From Lachnospiraceae bacterium P6B14 (GTDB lineage: Bacteria > Bacillota > Clostridia > Lachnospirales > Lachnospiraceae): a stretch of 64,000 nucleotides of DNA. The DNA is taken from assembly GCA_000687695.1 (NCBI GenBank), contig JHWZ01000002.1, positions 62,001 to 126,000 on the forward strand, read 5' to 3'. This document shows, piece by piece, positions 6,969-14,939 of this stretch. The position numbers were made by a program, and so were the translations under genes. Position 1 is the stretch's first letter, and each line of letters starts with the position of its first letter. The notes under the pieces are model-generated. The model made no database searches. It worked only from the letters and a program-made list of their open reading frames with translations, and had not been told where the DNA came from.

Positions 6969-9791
6969 GTGAAGAAAGCGCTGGTCATTATTCCGAACCT
7001 TCTCATAATCGGATTTATACTGCTTTTTATCGTCAGGTATGCCAATTTCAAAGTAGAAGAAAGCAACCGTAGTGATATCGAAGCATTTGAAAAGATGACG
7101 CTCACTGTAGATCAGATCATTGCAAACTATCTTGAAGATGAGCAGCGTCTATGCGATATATGGTCGAACTATGTCAACAGGTCTGCGGAAGCGGGCACAC
7201 CGATGACGGCAGAGGAGGCTATTTCCTATATCAAAAAGGCCAAGATATCACCTGAGATATCGGGGCATCTTATTTTCATGGATAATCCGGATCATTTGGG
7301 TATCTCGACAGCTGAGAACCCTGATAGTGCCGGAGATAATTCAGTTTCTTACAAAAACATATCCGTTTTTGACAACCTTGACAGTGTGAGCGATGAGGAC
7401 GGCGTAGTCAGTATTACGAGGGCTTATACGAATCCGCAAAACGGAATACAGTCGATCGCTTTTATGAATTTTGTGAAGGTTCTTGACTCTGAAACCGGGA
7501 ATCTGAGGACAGGTCTTTTGATGCGTGTTGTTCCCATAAGCCGTCTGGAGCAGAAACTGGTATTTTTAAGTGGAGAATATGAGACCGTTGAAATAAGCAT
7601 TATTGACAAAGACGGAAACTATGTCATTCGCGGTACATCCCTTAAAAACAGTAATTTCTTTGAGTATTACAAGTCCTACAACGAAAACACAAAAGAGGAG
7701 TACGAGCGCGTAAAGAGCGATATCGTCGGCGACGTCGGCTCCATGGTCATTAAGAATTCAAAGGGATTGGATTGCATGATATCACATGCACCATTTGAGA
7801 CCTTGAAAAAATGGTATCTTATCGCTTATATCCCTATGGATGACCTTGTGCAAAGCAGCGGTATTGACTGGCTTTTGCTTGGGATCGTTTCGGTCGGACT
7901 CATCTTTTTGCTTATATATAACTTTGTATTTTTTATGATATTTAACCGAAAACTTTCCGAGGTGGCGGAGCAGGCCAATCAGGCCAATGAAGCCAAGTCA
8001 TATTTTCTTTCCACCATGTCTCATGATATCCGCACGCCCATGAATGCCATTTTGGGATTGAACGAAATGGTGCTTAGGGACAGTCATGATGACGTTATCG
8101 TGGGCTATTCCGAAAGTATAAAAACAGCGGGTAATACTCTGCTCGGTATCATAAATGACATTCTGGATTTCTCAAAGATCGAAGCCGGCAGAATGGATAT
8201 AATCAACGTTGATTACAGCTTTGTGTCGGTACTCAACGATCTGATGAATATGGTACAAAAGAAGGCAGAAGATAAAGGGCTTGCTTTCAATATGAACATA
8301 GACAGAGAGCTCCCTTCGGTATTAAACGGTGACGAGATAAGAATAAAGCAGGTTATCACAAATATTCTTTCAAATGCCGTTAAATACACGAAGGAAGGCT
8401 CCGTATCATTTTCCGTGGGATATAAAAATATACCGGATAAGCCGGACTCGATCATTCTGACAATCAGTGTTTCCGATACGGGAATAGGTATTAAACCCGA
8501 AGATATGGATAAACTCTTTGAAGCTTTCGAGCGTATTGAGGAAAAAAAGAACCGCAATATCGAAGGAACGGGGCTTGGCATGACCATTGCACAAAGCTTT
8601 TTGACCATGATGGGAAGTCACCTTGAGGCAGAAAGTGTTTACGGCGAGGGTTCCGTATTTTCTTTTGACTTAGAACAGAAGGTTGTGAAACGTGAACCCA
8701 TCGGTGATTATGAGGAAGCGTTTATACGCTCCCTGAGGGAAAGACGCAATTATCGTGAGAAGTTCATAGCACCCGGTACGGACGTACTTGTTGTCGATGA
8801 CACCCCCGTTAACCTTACCGTATTTACAAACCTGTTAAATCGTTCGCAGATAACGATCGATACATGTGAAAGCGGTGACGAAGCCGTAGTACTGTACAAA
8901 AAGAAGCATTATGATGTTATCTTCTTAGATCATATGATGCCAAACAAGGACGGTATCGAAACTCTAGCCGAAATGCACGGACTTCAGGGAACGCCGAATG
9001 ACGAAACCCCGGTGGTCTGCCTTACAGCCAATGCAATATCCGGTATGCGCAAGATGTATATAAATGCCGGTTTCGATGACTATATTACAAAGCCTATCGA
9101 TCCGGACAGGCTGGAGGGAATGCTCTTAAAGTTCTTGCCGAAGGATAAGGTTTCACTTGTTTCGGACGACGGCGAGAATGAAGACTGCGACCTTCCGGAG
9201 TTTTTATATCATATTGATGAAATTGATGTTGAAGCGGGGCTTGGACATTGTGGGAATGGTGAATCCTATATTGCGACGCTCAAGACATATCTTGATACCG
9301 TCACGAAAAATGCCGATGATATTGAGATGTTTTGGAAAGCCGGAGAGATCGGGAATATCACGACCAAGGTCCATGCACTTAAGAGTACATCAAAAGTAAT
9401 AGGGGCATTAGAGCTCGGAGAGTTCGCGGAAACACTTGAAAAAGCCGGGGAGCGGGGAGATATGGAAATGCTTGACCGGGAGCTCCCGAAACTTATCTCT
9501 GATTACAGAAAGCTGGCCGAGGATTTGGAACCGTTACATGAGAGTAATGTTTCAAAAGAGGATGATCGTCCGCAGATCACTTTGGAAGAATTAAATGATG
9601 CATACAAAAAACTTTTGGACTTCGGTGAAAACTTTGATTTTGACAGTATTGTTGATATTGTCGAATCACTGAGACAGTACAGTATTCCCGAAGATGAGGC
9701 TATGCGGGTTGCGGCGATCATAAAAGCCACAGATGATCTTGATTATGAAATGATCCCGGAAATCATCAACGGATCGCAAGAGCCAGAGTAA
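6969..9791 (+). CDS. hybrid sensor histidine kinase with REC and HPt domains
   Basis: 940 residues. Membrane helix 1 (about 4-24), an extracellular CACHE-like sensor region, helix 2 (about 300-322), then HisKA with phosphoacceptor His in STMSHDIRTPMNA (about 351), HATPase_c with DTGIGI and GTGLGM, a receiver with VVDDTP and the phosphoacceptor Asp in FLDHMMP (about 655), and a C-terminal HPt with HALKST (His about 802). GTG start after GGAGG. All phosphorelay residues are present, so it is probably active, but no output regulator is adjacent. Co-transcribed with the binding lipoprotein, a likely input. Confidence 0.92.
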   Translation: MKKALVIIPNLLIIGFILLFIVRYANFKVEESNRSDIEAFEKMTLTVDQIIANYLEDEQRLCDIWSNYVNRSAEAGTPMTAEEAISYIKKAKISPEISGHLIFMDNPDHLGISTAENPDSAGDNSVSYKNISVFDNLDSVSDEDGVVSITRAYTNPQNGIQSIAFMNFVKVLDSETGNLRTGLLMRVVPISRLEQKLVFLSGEYETVEISIIDKDGNYVIRGTSLKNSNFFEYYKSYNENTKEEYERVKSDIVGDVGSMVIKNSKGLDCMISHAPFETLKKWYLIAYIPMDDLVQSSGIDWLLLGIVSVGLIFLLIYNFVFFMIFNRKLSEVAEQANQANEAKSYFLSTMSHDIRTPMNAILGLNEMVLRDSHDDVIVGYSESIKTAGNTLLGIINDILDFSKIEAGRMDIINVDYSFVSVLNDLMNMVQKKAEDKGLAFNMNIDRELPSVLNGDEIRIKQVITNILSNAVKYTKEGSVSFSVGYKNIPDKPDSIILTISVSDTGIGIKPEDMDKLFEAFERIEEKKNRNIEGTGLGMTIAQSFLTMMGSHLEAESVYGEGSVFSFDLEQKVVKREPIGDYEEAFIRSLRERRNYREKFIAPGTDVLVVDDTPVNLTVFTNLLNRSQITIDTCESGDEAVVLYKKKHYDVIFLDHMMPNKDGIETLAEMHGLQGTPNDETPVVCLTANAISGMRKMYINAGFDDYITKPIDPDRLEGMLLKFLPKDKVSLVSDDGENEDCDLPEFLYHIDEIDVEAGLGHCGNGESYIATLKTYLDTVTKNADDIEMFWKAGEIGNITTKVHALKSTSKVIGALELGEFAETLEKAGERGDMEMLDRELPKLISDYRKLAEDLEPLHESNVSKEDDRPQITLEELNDAYKKLLDFGENFDFDSIVDIVESLRQYSIPEDEAMRVAAIIKATDDLDYEMIPEIINGSQEPE

Positions 9792-9837
9792 AAACAGTTG
9801 TAATGTGGGTCATGATAATAAAGGAGAACTTAAATAT

Positions 9838-10497
9838 ATGTTTTGTACAAACTGCGGAAAAGAACTTCAGGACGATATGTCGTTCTGTCCATATTGCGGG
9901 AAGTCAACCGGAGGGGTAGCTCCTGCGCCGAAAATGGCAACTGATACGCCGCAGGACTACGACCGGACATCGGGAAGTCACGTCTTATATAGTTACTGCA
10001 AAGTAATGCGTGTGCCTAAGATGGGGGCAGCCCCCGCTGTGATCACTATTCTTACGGGTTTGATGATAGCTCTTTTCATTGCAGTTCTCGGGGAGAGTCT
10101 CTTGCTGGCTATAGCAGTAGGTGCCGTAGTAAGTGCTGTGTTTGCATTTCTATTCTGGCTTGCCTACAGATATCGGGTAGGAGCCTCAAAAAGGCTCAAC
10201 GACTTCCTTGCTGAAGACGGCGGGCAGATGATGTACAGCGACTTTGCCTCAGCGCAGCCCTTTGCGAATGACCAGTTCAGGCTTGGCAGGTATTATTTGT
10301 ATATCAAAAACGGAGCTGTGATTAAGATTGACAGCATTACAGATCTGGTAAGGGTATATACTCGTTCGTGTGTGGGCTTGAGCGCCAAGGTTAATGATCA
10401 GAACGGCAGTAATTCATTCCTGCTTTGCAGGCTGCATGTGCTAAATGATAGGGCAGAGATTGATAAGATACGTAAAGCAGTGATGCAAAGGCAATAA
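9838..10497 (+). CDS. zinc-ribbon membrane protein
   Basis: 219 residues. The N-terminus has two CxxC knuckles (CTNCGK, CPYCGK), a zinc ribbon common in Firmicute membrane proteins. After a short linker two membrane helices follow (about residues 66-110), then a soluble C-terminal domain of about 100 residues that I do not recognise. The ATG at 9838 follows AAAGGAGA; an in-frame GTG at 9805 is unsupported. It ends just before a strong terminator that closes the kinase operon. Confidence 0.75.
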   Translation: MFCTNCGKELQDDMSFCPYCGKSTGGVAPAPKMATDTPQDYDRTSGSHVLYSYCKVMRVPKMGAAPAVITILTGLMIALFIAVLGESLLLAIAVGAVVSAVFAFLFWLAYRYRVGASKRLNDFLAEDGGQMMYSDFASAQPFANDQFRLGRYYLYIKNGAVIKIDSITDLVRVYTRSCVGLSAKVNDQNGSNSFLLCRLHVLNDRAEIDKIRKAVMQRQ

Positions 10498-10516
10498 ATC
10501 TATATTTTCTCAACAG

Positions 10517-10543
10517 AGTGTTCCGAAACGGAACACTTTTTTT
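10517..10543 (+). terminator. intrinsic terminator
   Basis: AGTGTTCCG, loop AAA, CGGAACACT, then six T. A perfect nine-base stem ending the transcript of the zinc-ribbon gene. Confidence 0.92.
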
Positions 10544-10640
10544 GATAATCATAAAAATCTGTAAAGAAGTTGTCAACATCGACTTGATATACTGTAGTCA
10601 CAGTCAAGGAAACAAACACAAACCGAAAGGAGAATCCGCT

Positions 10641-10990
10641 ATGAAAAAGTTATTTACAACAAAAGCAAATTCGACAGTCAACACAACCAAAACAACAAAA
10701 GGAGTGAAAACAATGAAAAAGACAAGCATTTTTAAAAAGATTATAGTGGGAGTTCTTTCCGCAATCACAGTTTTATCGGTAGGTACGATGGCGCCGACAA
10801 GCGCATCCGCCGCAGAGACCGGCGCAGTAGAATCGGTAAAGTATAAGGGCAACACCATCTATTATTCCGACGACTACTTCAGACGTACTCCGGTGGCTTC
10901 TATCCTTATGAGACTCTGGAAGAGATGTGGGCTTACTGGTCGAAGTTCATCTTTGTAAACAGATATATGGACGCACCTAAGCCTGTGTAA
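10641..10990 (+). pseudogene. small secreted protein with a broken reading frame
   Basis: The first frame gives a Sec signal peptide (start ATG 10641 or, better, ATG 10713; both follow an AAAGGAG site): KKIIVGVLSAITVLSVG, cleavage after SASA, then ESVKYKGNTIYYSDDYF. In this frame translation ends at 10958 with an unnatural arginine-rich tail. Switching frame near 10880-10890 gives a natural acidic/aromatic continuation (SGGFYPYETLEEMWAYWSKF) to a TAA at 10988-10990. So there is one frameshift: a mutation, a sequencing error, or less likely programmed slippage. A further open piece in another frame (ending 11085) may be more debris. Confidence 0.6.
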
Positions 10991-11089
10991 ATTTTGGTGA
11001 AGCAATCTGCCCGGAGGATATCAGGGAGCAGGCTATCTGCATCGATGGGGATATTGGAATTGTAATAGATGAATTAAGGAAGTGATCTC

Positions 11090-12025
11090 ATGATCATAAA
11101 TACGGGGATGCGCACGGACATACCGGCGTTCTACCATGAGTGGTTGATAAACAGAATAAAAGAAGGCTTTGTGCTGGTGCGTAATCCCTACAACCCGTCT
11201 CAGGTGACCAGGTACAGCCTGTCCCCGGAGATTGTTAATCTGATCGCATTTTGTACGAAGAATCCGGCACCGATGCTGTCGCATATGGATGTACTAAAGC
11301 CTTACGGACAATACTGGTTCGTTACCATTACGCCGTATGGGAAAGATATCGAGCCTAATGTGCCGGATAAGCAGAAAGTGATGGAAGACTTTAAGAAACT
11401 TTCTGATATCGTCAGTATAGACAGCGTTGGTTGGCGATATGATCCGATCTTTGTGGATGATAAGCATTCTGTGGATTGGCATATAGATCAATTCGAGCAG
11501 ATGACCGCAACACTGTCAGGATACACGAAGACCTGTGTGATCAGTTTTATCGATATATATAAGAAAGTGAAGCGGAACTTTCCGGATGCCAGGGAGGTTT
11601 TTAAGAAGGACAGACTGACGATCGGAAAAGCTTTTATTGAGATCGCAAAACATCATGATATGACCATCAGACCGTGTGCTGAGGGAAATGACCTGCAAGC
11701 CTACGGAGCAGATTGTTCCGGATGTATGACAATAAAGACTTTTGAGACTGCTCTCCATGCAAGACTCGATGTTCCTAAACGAAGCAGGAATCAGAGGAAC
11801 AATGAATGTGCCTGCCTTTTGGGTACAGATATCGGAGCATATGATTCCTGTGGGCACCTTTGCAGGTACTGCTATGCCAATACGAATGCGGCACTTGTGA
11901 AAGAGAACGTAAAGAATCACGATCCTAAGTCGCCGTTCCTGATCGGGAACAGTCAGCCCGGGGATGTAATCCATGAGGCAGAGCAGAAAAGCTGGCTGGA
12001 TCTGCAGATGAGATTGGAGATATGA
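11090..12025 (+). CDS. DUF1848 family protein
   Basis: 311 residues of the DUF1848 family, of unknown function. Family marks are the N-terminal INTGMRTDIPAFYHEWLINR, the segment PYGKDIEPNVPDKQ, and a C-terminal cysteine cluster (CACLLGTDIGAYDSCGHLC, then RYCYAN) that looks like a metal or iron-sulfur site and is suggestive of radical-SAM relatives, which is inference. AAGGAAG precedes the ATG. It is preceded by gene debris and followed by the convergent toxin gene of the type III toxin-antitoxin locus. Confidence 0.8.
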   Translation: MIINTGMRTDIPAFYHEWLINRIKEGFVLVRNPYNPSQVTRYSLSPEIVNLIAFCTKNPAPMLSHMDVLKPYGQYWFVTITPYGKDIEPNVPDKQKVMEDFKKLSDIVSIDSVGWRYDPIFVDDKHSVDWHIDQFEQMTATLSGYTKTCVISFIDIYKKVKRNFPDAREVFKKDRLTIGKAFIEIAKHHDMTIRPCAEGNDLQAYGADCSGCMTIKTFETALHARLDVPKRSRNQRNNECACLLGTDIGAYDSCGHLCRYCYANTNAALVKENVKNHDPKSPFLIGNSQPGDVIHEAEQKSWLDLQMRLEI

Positions 12026-12082
12026 TGGTCATGTGGGATTATGTCTGGGGACGTGTCGCTGTACCCTTTTTTTTTGATTAGA

Positions 12083-12106
12083 ATTTCTTCTCGTTCAAGA
12101 AGAAAT
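12083..12106. terminator. hairpin between convergent genes
   Basis: ATTTCTTCT (12083-12091), loop CGTTCA, AGAAGAAAT (12098-12106), between the DUF1848 gene and the convergent toxin gene. No T-run follows on either strand, so its role as a terminator is uncertain. Confidence 0.35.
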
Positions 12107-12116
12107 GGGGAGTAAT

Positions 12117-12665
12117 TCATTTTTTACCATGTTTAGAGGTTTCAATAAAGCGATCTAAAACCTTTTCAAGCTTATTCCAATTCAAGCATCGGCGTTTTAA
12201 TTGTCCACTAGCATTCTTCTTATTGACCATACGATAGAGTTTGTTTGCTTTTGCGACTATGATATCTTGGTTCTGTCGACAGAAACTCAATTGATCTATT
12301 ACAAGGTTTTTATAGTGCTTTTCAGCAGGGGTGTCTTTGGGATTGATCCTTAACACGATTTCAGTAAGGACTTCATTACAAACTGGAATCATATTGTTTA
12401 TATCCAAAACTCCAATTAGTTTTCCGTTTGAATCAATTATGCGATGAAAATCCACAGTATTCTTCATGGATTTATGCTTTTCTTTGGGTGAGCTTATCGG
12501 AATACAGTATTGTTTATTGTCACAGATGATAACTATCCCGACAAACGGACGGCCTGCTTTTCCGGTCTGAGGCGAAACAGAAAACACATGATCGTCACCT
12601 TGGTTATGAAGATTACGTACATATTTAATGTCTACAGTATATAGGTTTAATCTTTTTTGATCCAT
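12117..12665 (-). CDS. toxN: type III toxin-antitoxin endoribonuclease, ToxN/AbiQ-like
   Basis: 182 residues. The N-terminal YTVDIKYVRNLH, the strand RPFVGIVIICDNKQYCIPISSPKEKHK and the later IDSNGKLIGVLDINNMIPV follow the ToxN/AbiQ/CptN family, whose compact MazF-like fold cuts its own repeat RNA and cellular mRNA; the SSPKxKH segment is the conserved active-site region. Start ATG follows GGAGG by four bases. Directly upstream on the same strand are an intrinsic terminator, tandem repeats and a promoter, the diagnostic type III order. Known members give abortive phage resistance and plasmid maintenance; that role here is inferred. Confidence 0.87.
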   Translation of the reverse strand: MDQKRLNLYTVDIKYVRNLHNQGDDHVFSVSPQTGKAGRPFVGIVIICDNKQYCIPISSPKEKHKSMKNTVDFHRIIDSNGKLIGVLDINNMIPVCNEVLTEIVLRINPKDTPAEKHYKNLVIDQLSFCRQNQDIIVAKANKLYRMVNKKNASGQLKRRCLNWNKLEKVLDRFIETSKHGKK

Positions 12666-12676
12666 AATGCCTCCAC

Positions 12677-12704
12677 AAAAAAGGGCTGTTCATAAGAACA
12701 GCCC
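12677..12704 (-). terminator. terminator between antitoxin RNA and toxin gene
   Basis: On the minus strand GGGCTGTTC, loop TTAT, GAACAGCCC, six T; perfect nine-base stem. Partial read-through would set the ratio of antitoxin RNA to toxin mRNA, as in known type III systems. Confidence 0.93.
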
Positions 12705-12854
12705 ATCAACTTCCACTTTAGTTGGATAAATCCCTCACGGTAGGACTCACCGCTCTTACAACTGCCACTTTGATGAATATGTCATCCAGCAGGCCTCTCT
12801 GCTCTTACAACTGCCACTTCGATGAACAAGTCATCCAGTAGGCCTCTCTGCTTC
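12677..12854 (-). ncRNA. repeat antitoxin RNA (ToxI-like) of the type III system
   Basis: Two 49-base tandem units (12810-12858 and 12761-12809) match at 39 of their first 43 aligned bases; a third, more degenerate unit (about 12708-12760) precedes the terminator. Each good unit contains the same stem GATGA/TCATC around a five-base loop, while the loop differs (CTTGT or CATAT), which points to a conserved RNA fold. Predicted start is near 12854. Such RNAs are cut into single repeats that bind and neutralise the toxin as pseudoknots. Repeat number and unit length resemble short-array CptI/AbiQ-type antitoxins. Confidence 0.82.
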
Positions 12855-12860
12855 ATCTAT

Positions 12861-12889
12861 ACTATATATCATTTTTTATAAAAAATCAA
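12861..12889 (-). promoter_or_regulatory. promoter of the type III toxin-antitoxin operon
   Basis: Minus strand TTGATT (12884-12889), 17-base spacer, TATAGT (12861-12866), immediately upstream of the first RNA repeat. Confidence 0.75.
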
Positions 12890-12982
12890 GAGAAAAATTC
12901 CGAATCATCGTACTTTTCTATTACGCAACTGCACTCACAAATCCAGATCCATAGATGCTGAATGTGAAGAAACTTGAAACAG

Positions 12983-13009
12983 AACAGGCAGCCAACCCGG
13001 CTGCCTGTT
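12983..13009. terminator. perfect hairpin, orphan terminator-like
   Basis: AACAGGCAGCC, loop AACCC, GGCTGCCTGTT: 11-base perfect arms. T-richness on either side is weak, and no gene ends near on the plus strand, so it may be a remnant. Confidence 0.45.
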
Positions 13010-13101
13010 TGCTTAGATGTAGAATATCTCCGAACCGGGGATAAATCATAGTTCTATTATGAAATAATTATGAAGATTTTGGCTAAAGGTGGCACAAAAA
13101 A

Positions 13102-13220
13102 ACTACGAACAACTGTTTGTTTTCAGACTCCATAATTTCACATCGGTCGTAGTAAAATCGACTATTTTTTCTACGACCTTTTCTACGATCATCACGGCTA
13201 CTACGACCATTTCTACGACC
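13102..13220. repeat. cluster of CTACGACC motifs
   Basis: CTACGACC occurs at 13171, 13201 and 13213, inverted at 13145-13152, and with one change at 13103 (CTACGAAC) and 13183 (CTACGATC). The spacing is irregular (12-31 bases). No reading frame with a start codon explains it; a binding-site cluster or decayed coding repeat is possible. Confidence 0.5.
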
Positions 13221-13286
13221 ACAAACCGTAACCTGACATTATATTACGTAAGATTATGTTGCTTTTGAACCCCTCGTTTTGGCACT

Positions 13287-13322
13287 AAAAAAGTCCCGAA
13301 ACCAACGAAATCCCGGGACTTT
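13287..13322 (-). terminator. terminator of tRNA-Gln
   Basis: Minus strand AAAGTCCCG, a 15-base loop, CGGGACTTT, continuing into six T (13287-13292). It lies 12 bases beyond the tRNA 3' end. Confidence 0.8.
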
Positions 13323-13333
13323 AGAATATGTTA

Positions 13334-13405
13334 CTGGGCTACCAGGACTCGAACCTGGAAATGCCGGAGTCAGAGTCCGGTGCCTTACCATTTGGCGATA
13401 GCCCA
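13334..13405 (-). tRNA. tRNA-Gln (anticodon CTG)
   Basis: 72 bases. Acceptor stem TGGGCTA/TAGCCCA with G discriminator, D-arm with AATGGTA, anticodon stem CCGGA/TCCGG around the loop CTCTGAC (anticodon CTG, reads CAG), T-arm CCAGG TTCGAGT CCTGG. No CCA encoded. Confidence 0.95.
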
Positions 13406-13434
13406 ATATGTGACTTTTTCAAGCCACGAATGAT

Positions 13435-13463
13435 ATTATACACGATAGCATCATATAATGCAA
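13435..13463 (-). promoter_or_regulatory. promoter of tRNA-Gln
   Basis: Minus strand TTGCAT (13458-13463), 17-base spacer, TATAAT (13435-13440). Confidence 0.75.
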
Positions 13464-13479
13464 GCACTTTTTTAAAAAA

Positions 13480-14856
13480 TCACTGCAGCCATAGCTCGCC
13501 CATCATTTCGTGATAGAAGCGGATGTCCTTTTCTTCTATTCCCTTGATGTTTTCGAGGGCATCCTGAGCGTGTTTGATCATGTTGTCCGCCTTGATCTTT
13601 TTATATCCGAACACAGCGCCGGCGCAGATCGAAAAATGCGGATGAGCGCCCACTTTCAGGCTCATAGCGTGGTTGATGTCGCTGACCGTCTTTCTGATAG
13701 GAGAGGAGAATGAGTGGTCCGCGTGAACAACGATGACCGCTATCGTATCATCCTCGAGGCGACAAACGTAGTTCTGCGCACGTGTATTGCCGGTGATTTC
13801 CTCGGCAACCTCCTTGAAGGACGTATCGATGACCTCCTGACTGTATTTCTTTTTAGCATCCTCGTAGCCGTTTAAGTGAACGAGGACCAGAGCAGAGGTC
13901 TCGAGATCGGCATTTTTCATGAGGTACTCGAAGCCTGTCTGGTTCAAAAGACCTGTCATCTCGTCACGCTTTTCGATGAACGCGGCCTCGCCTCTGTTTT
14001 TCATATTTGTAATATAGAAAAGATTGTATGTCTTGGTCAGGAATCTGACCTCCTGTGCACCCTCCATGGGGAGCTCTTCCTCGTTTCGTATACGCGCTAT
14101 GGCCTTTCTGACAGGTCGGATGATCAGTATCGAGCTCATGACGATGATGCCGAGCATGATGATGATCAGTATCACGGTCAGCGCGTGTTCAAAAAATACC
14201 TGCAGCTTAAGCTTTTGAGCCATCTCGGCCTGTTTTGCCTGGATGCCGGTTGACAATGAGTCCATCGACTTTTGCATATAAGACGATATGGTATCCTTTA
14301 CTGCCTTATACTTGGGGCCGAAAACGAGATCGATTGCGTGTTCTTTTTTCTGTTCATCTGTCATCTGCTTTTCTGCAGCAGACAGGACTATCGTCTGTAC
14401 TTCCTCGGGGAATGTCGAAAGATCATGTCCGTAGGCCTGGCCGATGAGCTTTGCAGCCGTGTACTCGCTGGTCATGAGCTCGGTGGAACTCGACATCGCC
14501 CTTCTCAGATTGTCTAAAGCAGCAACGTACTCTGAGTGGCTCTGTATCTCCTGAAGAGCCTTTTCACGCCTTTTTGTGACATTAACCTCGGTGAAATAGT
14601 TATCAAGATATGTTTTGTCGCCGGTAGCAACGAAGCATCTGATCTGATCGGTCAGATAGTCGGAGCCGACCTGAAGATCATACGCACTTGTACGCCATTT
14701 GCTCAGGTTCTGAGTGACCTCATGCGTTTCGTCATAGATGCTGGTCGTAATCTGCATCGCGGCAAACATGGCGATGCTGGCGAGCAATCCGACGATAAAC
14801 ATGCATATATTCAGTCTTTTAAGCTGTATTCCTCGTTCCCTTATCTTTTCAAACAT
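13480..14856 (-). CDS. membrane protein with degenerate GGDEF domain
   Basis: 458 residues. Helix 1 (about 15-36), an extracytoplasmic helical sensor region (37-225), helix 2 (about 227-250), then a GGDEF-family domain beginning KRDEMTGLLNQTGFEYLM, the usual D(x)LTGLxNR entry motif. The catalytic loop is not GGDEF: at that point it reads RLEDDTIAVI, so diguanylate cyclase activity is unlikely. It may bind a nucleotide or act as a structural signalling partner. GGAGGAG lies upstream. It sits between tRNA-Gln and a LysR gene on the same strand. Confidence 0.82.
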   Translation of the reverse strand: MFEKIRERGIQLKRLNICMFIVGLLASIAMFAAMQITTSIYDETHEVTQNLSKWRTSAYDLQVGSDYLTDQIRCFVATGDKTYLDNYFTEVNVTKRREKALQEIQSHSEYVAALDNLRRAMSSSTELMTSEYTAAKLIGQAYGHDLSTFPEEVQTIVLSAAEKQMTDEQKKEHAIDLVFGPKYKAVKDTISSYMQKSMDSLSTGIQAKQAEMAQKLKLQVFFEHALTVILIIIMLGIIVMSSILIIRPVRKAIARIRNEEELPMEGAQEVRFLTKTYNLFYITNMKNRGEAAFIEKRDEMTGLLNQTGFEYLMKNADLETSALVLVHLNGYEDAKKKYSQEVIDTSFKEVAEEITGNTRAQNYVCRLEDDTIAVIVVHADHSFSSPIRKTVSDINHAMSLKVGAHPHFSICAGAVFGYKKIKADNMIKHAQDALENIKGIEEKDIRFYHEMMGELWLQ

Positions 14857-14939
14857 AATCTGTCCTTACTCCTCCCGGTATACAAATCATATGAAAAAGC
14901 TATACGACTTCTTAATTATACAACACTTTTTTTATGATG

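Larger units (their letters stand above)
12890..13286. other. gene-free stretch between the toxin-antitoxin locus and tRNA-Gln
   Basis: About 400 bases without a convincing reading frame. It contains a perfect hairpin (12983-13009) and a cluster of an eight-base motif (13102-13220), both listed separately. No transposase or integrase is visible. Confidence 0.5.

Noticed and set aside
12661-12858. CRISPR array
   Set aside because: Repeats are tandem without unique spacers of constant length, and the adjacent gene is a ToxN-type protein with a terminator in between, which fits a type III toxin-antitoxin locus.
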